The notes below the pieces were generated by a model. That model was not told the DNA's origin and made no database searches. It was given only the letters and a program-made list of their open reading frames with translations. DNA of 40,510 bases. Origin: Mesorhizobium sp. LSJC280B00. GTDB taxonomy: Bacteria > Pseudomonadota > Alphaproteobacteria > Rhizobiales > Rhizobiaceae. The stretch's first letter is position 1; each line of letters starts with the position of its first letter. Below are positions 35,218-40,510 of the stretch, piece by piece. The position numbers were made by a program, and so were the translations under genes. The stretch is taken from contig NZ_AYVL01000015.1 in assembly GCF_000502835.1 (NCBI RefSeq), positions 66,240 to 106,749 of the forward strand. Reading direction: 5' to 3'.

Positions 35218-35311
35218 GCGACCGCCGCCATCGATGCGCTGCCAGCATTTGCAATTCAGCGCCCCACAGTGGAGCGGAACGTCATGCTGTTGAACGCAAC
35301 TTCCCCGGTTT

Positions 35312-35518
35312 TCACCAGCGGATCACGATGACTTTGTCGGTCCCGTTGGCGAGTTCGACAGCTTCGGTGCCATCCGGTTTGCGGCTTTGGATTCTGGCGC
35401 TCTCGACAGCTTCAACGCCAACAACGTTGACTGCAAAGGCTTCATCGATTTCGGCGGCACAGACCAAGGTGTCCGGCGGCAGGTCCTTTACTTGATCCAA
35501 CAACTCGCGAAGCTTCAT
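35312..35518 (-). CDS. Small conserved hypothetical protein
   Basis: 68 residues, acidic, no signal peptide or membrane helix. It starts MKLRELLDQVKDLPPDTLVC after AAGGAG (8-nt spacer), a strong indication that it is translated. The order helix then several beta-like segments (FAVNVVGVEAVESARIQ, KVIVIRW) suggests a small folded domain. I do not recognise a family. Confidence 0.65.
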   Translation of the reverse strand: MKLRELLDQVKDLPPDTLVCAAEIDEAFAVNVVGVEAVESARIQSRKPDGTEAVELANGTDKVIVIRW

Positions 35519-35700
35519 GGTCGAATCTCCTTGGCGATAGCAGGAATGAGCAGCACGCTTTCGCCGCACATTCGGAACCATGTCCCTTGAGAAAGGTTCC
35601 CGATGAGGTGGAGATGCCGCAGAATGGGACGAACACGGCGATCCGCCCGTCGCGATGATGTGAACGCGCCGTGCGAAGCATCTGTCTCAAATCCCTGTCC

Positions 35701-36177
35701 CTAATGCTGCCGGCGCAATTCCTTGTTGATCATGCCGCCCATCGCTAGACCGACCGCCATCACCGCAAAAGTCGCCGCGATAGATCGCTTCGGCAGCACC
35801 GTCTCCCAACCTGGCGTCAACCGCTTCGGCACGAAGCCATAATCTGTTGCCGCGGCAATGGCCGCTGCCGCCAACGCATCGCGAAATATCAGAAGCGACG
35901 GACGCGACGGCCTCGAGGCGAGCCATAGTTCGAAAAGGAATGCCCAGAAGATGGAGGAAGCGTGATGCGTGCCATAGCCGACGAGCGTGTGCGCCACGTC
36001 ACCGCGCCGCACCGACGCGGCCTGTTCGCCGTAGAGCCAGTGGCTGGTCGCATTCGTGGGCTGCAGGGCGCCTTTGCCTTCCCGCCTGGCAAGCAGGGCC
36101 AATGCAGCTGTCGTGGCGAAGCTGACGATCGTACCCGAAACGGCTGCGGACAATCCTGTCCGGATCAGACTTTTCAC
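35701..36177 (-). CDS. Hypothetical inner-membrane protein
   Basis: 158 residues with about four membrane segments (near 5-28, 62-80, 90-110 and 130-150). GTG 36177 follows GGAGG with a 5-nt spacer; the frame is open further upstream to 36357, without a better signal. The centre contains VGYGTHHASSIFWAFLFELW, a histidine-rich membrane stretch. I do not recognise a characterised family; the good ribosome site and compositional pattern support a real gene. Confidence 0.7.
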   Translation of the reverse strand: MKSLIRTGLSAAVSGTIVSFATTAALALLARREGKGALQPTNATSHWLYGEQAASVRRGDVAHTLVGYGTHHASSIFWAFLFELWLASRPSRPSLLIFRDALAAAAIAAATDYGFVPKRLTPGWETVLPKRSIAATFAVMAVGLAMGGMINKELRRQH

Positions 36178-36296
36178 TTGGTCCTCCGTCGTTTCGCGGT
36201 CGGCTCCTTGGAACGCCTTTGTGAATTCGCGGCAGTGTCGTGATTGCCAAAACGGCAAAACGAGTCCGAAGTTCCGGGAACGGACTTTTGGTTGGA

Positions 36297-36327
36297 CGTT
36301 ATCCCAGGAGCGTCCTCCGGGATAACG
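36297..36327. terminator. Strong stem-loop between exported-protein and membrane-protein genes
   Basis: CGTTATCCC (36297-36305) pairs with GGGATAACG (36319-36327), and the loop can extend the stem further (AGGA / TCCT). It follows the minus-strand gene ending at 36384 by about 57 nt. It lacks a T-run on either strand, so terminator activity is uncertain. A second stem (AGTCC..GGACT, 36263-36286), with TTTT just after it on the plus strand, adjoins it. Confidence 0.45.
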
Positions 36328-36383
36328 CCTTTGAAGTCCGGCTGCCTTTCCTCGCAAGCTACGGATCGTACCCTGAGCCGCTA

Positions 36384-36992
36384 TTACATCGGCCCCGGCA
36401 CCATCTTGGTCGGCTGCTCAGGCATCGGAAACGGATAGTTGTCGCATTTCACGTCCGGGTTCGTCGGGCTGAACATTCCGAGCGGGTTGTCCTTGAACAG
36501 CCAGGCGTGAAGGTCGTAGTGGTGGAACTCCTTCGGGATGAGCGGGTAATGCCCCTCCATCGGCCCCTGGAATGTCTGGCCGAAGAGCTTCGGCGGCTCC
36601 TTTGTGTCCGGCGTCAAGGGCACGAGCCATTCCGCGCCGACTAGGCGCAATTCGCCGCCGACCGGCTCATAGATCAGCACATTGGGGCGCGTCGGATCCG
36701 CCGTCGGGCCGACAGTCGTGACGTTGACGAAATGGATGCCCATCGCGCCCTTCGGGTAGTCCATCGCCCCCTCTACCTTTTCGCCGCTGTAGAAGACGCA
36801 TCCTACCGTCGATAGATAAAGCTCGCGAATGGCAACCTTGTAGTCTTCATACCTGGACAGCGATTTACGCAGGGCATCGATCTCGGCTTTGTCGGGTTCG
36901 GCCGCCCGAGGAGTGGCGGCGTTCAGACACGCGCCAACGAGACCTGCCAAGGTGAGGATACCGACACGCCTGAGGTGAGTTGTTTTCATCAT
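36384..36992 (-). CDS. Exported protein of an uncharacterised family (paralogue 1)
   Basis: 202 residues. The N-terminus is a signal peptide ending in a lipobox-like GLVGAC (Cys22), so it may be a lipoprotein. The conserved part includes ALRKSLSRYEDYKVAIREL, MGIHFVN, LIYEPVGGELRLVGAEWLVP, QGPMEGHYP and HYDLHAWLFKDNPLGMFSPT ending in NPDVKC. The last block recurs in the protein cut by the right edge. GGGAGG precedes the first ATG by 5 nt. I know relatives only as hypothetical proteins; cysteines at GCVF and VKCD could form a disulfide. Confidence 0.82.
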   Translation of the reverse strand: MMKTTHLRRVGILTLAGLVGACLNAATPRAAEPDKAEIDALRKSLSRYEDYKVAIRELYLSTVGCVFYSGEKVEGAMDYPKGAMGIHFVNVTTVGPTADPTRPNVLIYEPVGGELRLVGAEWLVPLTPDTKEPPKLFGQTFQGPMEGHYPLIPKEFHHYDLHAWLFKDNPLGMFSPTNPDVKCDNYPFPMPEQPTKMVPGPM

Positions 36993-37201
36993 GCATTCCT
37001 CCCAGATTTTTTCTTCTGGCCGTGCAGGACCGAGGCGGCAGTGGTGCTGGACGCGCGGCCGTAATTGATCGCCTCATCCCGGTTGGGACTGCGTCGATGC
37101 TAATCCTTTCCGCTGATCGGGAGAATTAACCCTGACGACCTAGGCCCGAGAGAGCCGACGGTGCAGAGACGGACGGTCGGGCCCACTTTGGACCCGATAC
37201 T
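36993..37201. other. Gap between GNAT-like gene and exported-protein gene
   Basis: It holds the exported-protein promoter (unresolved) and an inverted repeat GGCCCGA (37143-37149) / TCGGGCC (37177-37183) about 20 nt after the GNAT stop on the minus strand. This may form a long-looped stem; no T-run is seen. Confidence 0.35.
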
Positions 37202-38482
37202 CTACCGCCGGCGCAGCAGGCTCCTCATCCGGTTGCGCAGCAGGCGCGCCATGTTGCGGGTCTCGCGATAGAGGTGAAGCTGCGAGGCCGCCTGGCGGGC
37301 GGGGCGGTCGGCGTCCGGCGTCAGCCCGATCACCAGCGTGCCCATCGGCTTGCGTTCGCTCCACAGCCGGCTCATCACCGGATGGTCGGGCACCGCGCAG
37401 GAATCGGTCATCATGATGTTGGGGTCGTCGAGATGCTGCCTGGTCACCTCGATCATCAGCAGCGTGCCCGGCGAATAGGCAGCGAGCGTCTCGTCATAGG
37501 CGGTCTTCCAGGTGTAGGCGACGCCCGCCTCGACGAAGACGACCAGGCAGGCGATGGTGCGGCCGTCGAGCGTCAGCGAATGGATGCGGCAGAGATCCTG
37601 CTCGGCCAGCCGGTGCACCGCTTCGCGGGCGAAGGCGGCGCGGTAGCGGTCGATCGCCATGGCGGTGCGCTCGCGGCCTTTCCAGCCGGCTGCCTCCAAA
37701 GTCAGGAAATTTTCGATGGCATGGCGGATCTCGTCCGGCCCGCGCGCCACGACATGCTCCAGCCGGCCGAGGTCGGCGAGGCGGCGCTTCAGGCGGCGGA
37801 ACTCGCGATAATGGTGCGCGCGCAGCGAAGCCTTCAGATACTCCTCGCCGTCGAGCTCGCTTTCGAGCACCGGGCGGTCGGCCTTGCCGGTGGTGACCAG
37901 CGTCAGGCCGCGCGTCTCGGCGACGCTGGCGAGCAGGCTCGCCACCGGGCCGTCCAGCCTTATGTCGGGCAGCACGAAGACTTTCGGCAGCTTGAGATGC
38001 GGCCTGGACAGCATCGCGAAGAAATCCTCGATGACGCCGATCGGATCGTCGCGGTCGACCAGGGGCGTGCCGATCGGGCCGAACGGGCTCGACCAGGTGC
38101 GCATGACGGGAACCCCGAGCGGCACCACCGGTCGCTCGACCGAGAACGGCACCAGCAGGCGCAGCCGGTTGCGATACTGGTCACCGTCCCGGATGACGGC
38201 CAGCCGCACCTCGCGGTCCTCGAGCCTGGGCATGGCCGGCGCCAGGAAGCGCGGATTGAAGAAGACGTTGGGCTCGATCGTGCGGGTACAGAGATAGTCG
38301 AGCTCCTCGACCAGGTCGAAGCCGGCGGAGGCCGGATAGATGGCAAGCTTGCGCTCGGGCCGGTTGTTGGCGAGGATCTCGACATGGGCGGGATCGGCTT
38401 CGCGGGCAAGCCCGGCAAGGCCGGACACCATGGCGCCGGCCGGGCCGCCGCTGGTTTCCTCGAGCAAGGGGACGGCAGCCAT
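37202..38482 (-). CDS. GNAT / BioF2-like (CelD-type) acyltransferase family protein
   Basis: 426 residues. The C-terminal half has the double GNAT-like fold of the Acetyltransf_6/BioF2-like family: SLRAHHYREFRRLKRRLADLG, LEAAGWKGRERTAM, LTLDGRTIACLVVFVEAGVAYTWKTAYDE (in wording only) and YSPGTLLMIEVTRQ. Relatives lie in exopolysaccharide or cellulose clusters and probably acylate a polymer or its precursor. ATG 38482 overlaps the stop of the flippase gene (TGATG), so the two are translationally coupled, which supports a role in surface polysaccharide. Confidence 0.85.
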   Translation of the reverse strand: MAAVPLLEETSGGPAGAMVSGLAGLAREADPAHVEILANNRPERKLAIYPASAGFDLVEELDYLCTRTIEPNVFFNPRFLAPAMPRLEDREVRLAVIRDGDQYRNRLRLLVPFSVERPVVPLGVPVMRTWSSPFGPIGTPLVDRDDPIGVIEDFFAMLSRPHLKLPKVFVLPDIRLDGPVASLLASVAETRGLTLVTTGKADRPVLESELDGEEYLKASLRAHHYREFRRLKRRLADLGRLEHVVARGPDEIRHAIENFLTLEAAGWKGRERTAMAIDRYRAAFAREAVHRLAEQDLCRIHSLTLDGRTIACLVVFVEAGVAYTWKTAYDETLAAYSPGTLLMIEVTRQHLDDPNIMMTDSCAVPDHPVMSRLWSERKPMGTLVIGLTPDADRPARQAASQLHLYRETRNMARLLRNRMRSLLRRR

Positions 38483-39882
38483 CAGGCAGCTCCTTTGGCG
38501 GGCACGAAAATGACCATGGCGATGCCGAGCTTGCGCCAGACCGTAAAGGACAGCGCGCCGGCCTCGAAGATCATGGCGAAGACAGTGGCCATCGCCGCGC
38601 CCCACAGACCGAAGAGCGGGATCAGCACGACGCTAAGCGCGATGTTGAAGGCCAGCGTCATGGCATAGACGGCGGCACAGATGTTCTGGTTGCCGCTCAT
38701 GGTGAGCAGGCTTTCGCAAGGGCCGACGGCGGCCCGCGCGACGACGCCGAACACCAGCAGGAACAGCAGCGGATAGCCGGCGGAAAATTCCGGGCCGAAC
38801 AGGGTCAGCATCGGCTCGCCCAGGGCCAGCACGAGCAGCGCCATCGCCAGCGACGGCCAGAAGGTCCACGACACGGTTTCGCGGGCGAAGGCGGCGAGCT
38901 TTTGAGGCTCGCCATGGGTGAACTGCGCATAGCGCTGGGCGACGCCGGCCTTGACCGCGAAATAGACGAAATGCACCAGCGCCAGCGTCTTGACGGTGGC
39001 GAAATAGACGGCGACGTCGTTGGGATCGAGATAGGCGCCGACCATCAGCACGTCGGCATTGGTGAGCAGGAAGAAGAAGCTCTCGACCAGGAAGATCGGC
39101 AGCGAGACGATGAACCATTGGCCGAAATGCAGCTTCATCGGCCCGGCGGGGATTCTTTTGTCGATGCGCGAGGTGACGCCGACGAGCTGACCGAGCGTGG
39201 TGGCGTAGGTGGCGGCGATCGCGGCGAAGATCGCCGTTCTGGCGTCCGGCGCGTAGCCCGCCAGCAGCATCAGCGCCATGAACGCCAGGATCAGCAGCGG
39301 CCGCACCAGGAATGTCGGCGACAGCGCAAACAGCGCCCAGGAATTGGCCCGCGCCAGCCCTTGCAGCAGGTCGGACATGGCGATCATCGGCAGGCAGATG
39401 ATGCCGAGGATGAACGGCACGACATAATAGTTCTCGATAAAGGGCGACAGTAGCCAGACGCCGAGCGCGCCGAGGCCGGCGATCACCGTCGAGGCAATCA
39501 GCACGAACAGCCGGCTGGCCCGCACGATGCCGCGCAATTCGGCCATCATGCCGCGCTCGCGATATTCGGGAATGAAGCGGATGATCGAGGTGTGGAAGCC
39601 GAGGCAGGCGAGATTGCCGACGATGACCATCGTCACCCACACGAGCACGAAAATGCCGTATTCGAACGACCCCATCCAGCGCGCCATCAAAACCTGACTG
39701 ACGAAGGCGATGACGGCGCTGACGATGCGGACCGAAAAGGCGATCAGCGACATGCGGCCGGCCTCGCCGCGCGCGCCGGCGCTGAACAGGACGGCATCGA
39801 TCAGGCCAAGCAGCGGCGTGATGCGCAGCGCAAGGCGCTGCGGCAGGAACCGCCCGGCTGTCGTCGCCGCGGAAAAGCGCAC
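38482..39882 (-). CDS. Wzx-like polysaccharide flippase
   Basis: About 467 residues with 12-14 membrane helices, of the MATE/polysaccharide-export (Wzx) superfamily. RMSLIAFSVRIVSAVIAFVS, QVLMARWMGSFEYGIFVLVW and LMVGAYLDPNDVAVYFATVK mark the family. It should turn lipid-linked sugar units across the inner membrane. GTG 39882 has GGAG 8 nt upstream; a GTG at 39891 is an alternative. First gene of a two-gene unit with the BioF2-like protein; no glycosyltransferases are seen nearby. Confidence 0.87.
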   Translation of the reverse strand: MRFSAATTAGRFLPQRLALRITPLLGLIDAVLFSAGARGEAGRMSLIAFSVRIVSAVIAFVSQVLMARWMGSFEYGIFVLVWVTMVIVGNLACLGFHTSIIRFIPEYRERGMMAELRGIVRASRLFVLIASTVIAGLGALGVWLLSPFIENYYVVPFILGIICLPMIAMSDLLQGLARANSWALFALSPTFLVRPLLILAFMALMLLAGYAPDARTAIFAAIAATYATTLGQLVGVTSRIDKRIPAGPMKLHFGQWFIVSLPIFLVESFFFLLTNADVLMVGAYLDPNDVAVYFATVKTLALVHFVYFAVKAGVAQRYAQFTHGEPQKLAAFARETVSWTFWPSLAMALLVLALGEPMLTLFGPEFSAGYPLLFLLVFGVVARAAVGPCESLLTMSGNQNICAAVYAMTLAFNIALSVVLIPLFGLWGAAMATVFAMIFEAGALSFTVWRKLGIAMVIFVPAKGAA

Positions 39883-39969
39883 CCCGATCACACTCCGTTT
39901 TCCGCCAATTTACAGGGGCTTGGTGTAGCGGAGACACATTAAGAAACGGTTGGGTGGGAGTGGAGGCGG

Positions 39970-40095
39970 GGCGATGGAACGCCGGCCATCGACCTTATCG
40001 ACGGCGAGACCTGCTGAAGGAGCAGAAGATCGGCGTGCGGGTGAAGATGGTCGAGGAAGTGAGCGTAGATGACGTGGCGTTTGCGGAATTTTAGC
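39970..40095 (+). pseudogene. Probable C-terminal relic of an Mrr-type restriction endonuclease
   Basis: One frame reads GDGTPAIDLIDGE (39970-40008), then a neighbouring frame continues DLLKEQKIGVRVKMVEEVSV and DDVAFAEF to a TAG at 40093-40095. IDLIDGE followed by LLKExxIGV and an acidic VDxxFFAEF-type ending resembles the end of Mrr endonucleases. No start or catalytic domain remains, so this is a frameshifted fragment. Confidence 0.5.
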
Positions 40096-40104
40096 TGGTC
40101 ACGC

Positions 40105-40237
40105 CGGCGGGACAGCGCCCCCCTCTGGCCTGCCGGCCATCTCCCCCTCAGGTGGGGAGATTGGCTAGTCGCCAAAGACCGGCGCTGCCCTCATCCGGCC
40201 CCTCGGGCCACCTTCTCCCCGTAGAACGGAGAGAAGC
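40105..40237. repeat. Dispersed intergenic repeat with two stem-loops
   Basis: It contains CCTGCCGGCC, then the 8-bp stem ATCTCCCC (40140-40147) / GGGGAGAT (40155-40162), CCCTCATCCGG, and CTTCTCCCCGT / ACGGAGAGAAG (40213-40237, one mismatch). I recognise this arrangement as a repeat found many times between genes in Mesorhizobium. It carries no coding sense. Confidence 0.65.
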
Positions 40238-40279
40238 AAGGCGCATTATTCGGCGCGTCGAACCCGGACCGATCCTCGC

Positions 40280-40510
40280 CTACATACCCTTCATCGCATC
40301 GCAGGACACGTTCGGGTTCATGTCCGCGAACGCGCCGGTCGGGTTGCCCTTCCAGGCCCAGACATGCAGCTCGTAGAACGGGCCGAGGCCATAGCGGTTG
40401 GGCGCGCTGTTGAAGTTGAACAGATGTCCATCGAGCGAGGCCGGGCCTTTCGACGTGATGTATTCGACCGCGATCAGTTTTAGCGTGCCGTCGGCCATCG
40501 GCTCGTACAT
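40280..40510 (-). CDS. Exported-family protein, paralogue 2 (partial; N-terminus beyond right edge)
   Basis: The 76 C-terminal codons of a gene that enters from the right edge. YEPMADGTLKLIAVEYITSK matches YEPVGGELRLVGAEWLVPL of the gene at 36384-36992, and FYELHVWAWKGNPTGAFADM with NPNVSC matches its HYDLHAWLFKDNPLGMFSPT with NPDVKC. It is therefore the same uncharacterised exported family. The ATG at the edge is probably internal. Confidence 0.8.
   Translation of the reverse strand: MYEPMADGTLKLIAVEYITSKGPASLDGHLFNFNSAPNRYGLGPFYELHVWAWKGNPTGAFADMNPNVSCDAMKGM

Noticed and set aside
1..40510. CRISPR arrays, rRNA genes, complete insertion sequences, riboswitches
   Set aside because: No regularly spaced repeats, rRNA sequence, transposase with terminal repeats or recognisable riboswitch core was found by reading.

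Overview
The window looks like the chromosome of a high-GC alphaproteobacterium of the Mesorhizobium / Phyllobacteriaceae type. This rests on gene content and order (argH-lptM-lysA next to tlpA and a TIGR02302/DUF4175 protein; etfB-etfA-3-hydroxybutyryl-CoA dehydrogenase next to a PduO-type adenosyltransferase and a rhomboid protease; the short HNH protein common in Rhizobiales) and on intergenic repeats of kinds I associate with Mesorhizobium. The species cannot be named from the sequence alone.

Layout. 1-8321: housekeeping block with a DUF4175 protein (cut by the left edge), a serine/threonine dehydratase divergent from an ArsR regulator, lysA, lptM, argH, a TlpA/CcmG-like thioredoxin, and a large MHYT-PAS-GGDEF-EAL c-di-GMP protein. 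8617-12825: complete ugpBAEC glycerol-3-phosphate importer, with a strong stem-loop between ugpB and ugpA. 12848-16687: ferric iron importer fbpABC on the other strand, with a TGA-N9-TCA palindrome at its promoter and a stem-loop between fbpA and fbpB. 16890-18072: ECF sigma factor and NrsF/DUF1109 anti-sigma factor behind a SigF-type promoter. 18081-23637: 3-hydroxybutyryl-CoA dehydrogenase, etfAB, rhomboid protease, corrinoid adenosyltransferase, a small twin-TM protein and an SDR, all on the minus strand. 23695-29169: YihY/BrkB protein, DMT exporter, gluQ, AlkA-like glycosylase, HNH protein, dsbB and a YqaA-family protein.

29170-40510 is more accessory. An ABC exporter and a degenerate CPBP protein lie between two copies of a ~66-bp sequence, the right-hand copy being the promoter region of tRNA-Leu(CAA). 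After the tRNA come a decayed HTH fragment and a small HxlR regulon: an HxlR regulator, a divergent SRPBCC-ABM gene broken by a frameshift, and an SDR gene. These share a 15-bp palindromic operator, CTTGCATSATGCAAG, in paired copies at both promoters. Beyond it lie small and exported proteins of unknown function, a GNAT/BioF2-like protein coupled to a Wzx-like flippase, a relic that looks like the end of an Mrr endonuclease, a dispersed repeat, and the end of a paralogue of the exported protein at 36384-36992.

The most rewarding signals are regulatory: the HxlR operator array, the ECF autoregulatory promoter, the iron box at fbpA, hairpins that seem to set the dose of binding protein versus permease in both importers, and an intergenic repeat whose two copies show a compensatory base-pair change. 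I saw no CRISPR array, rRNA, complete insertion sequence or integrase.
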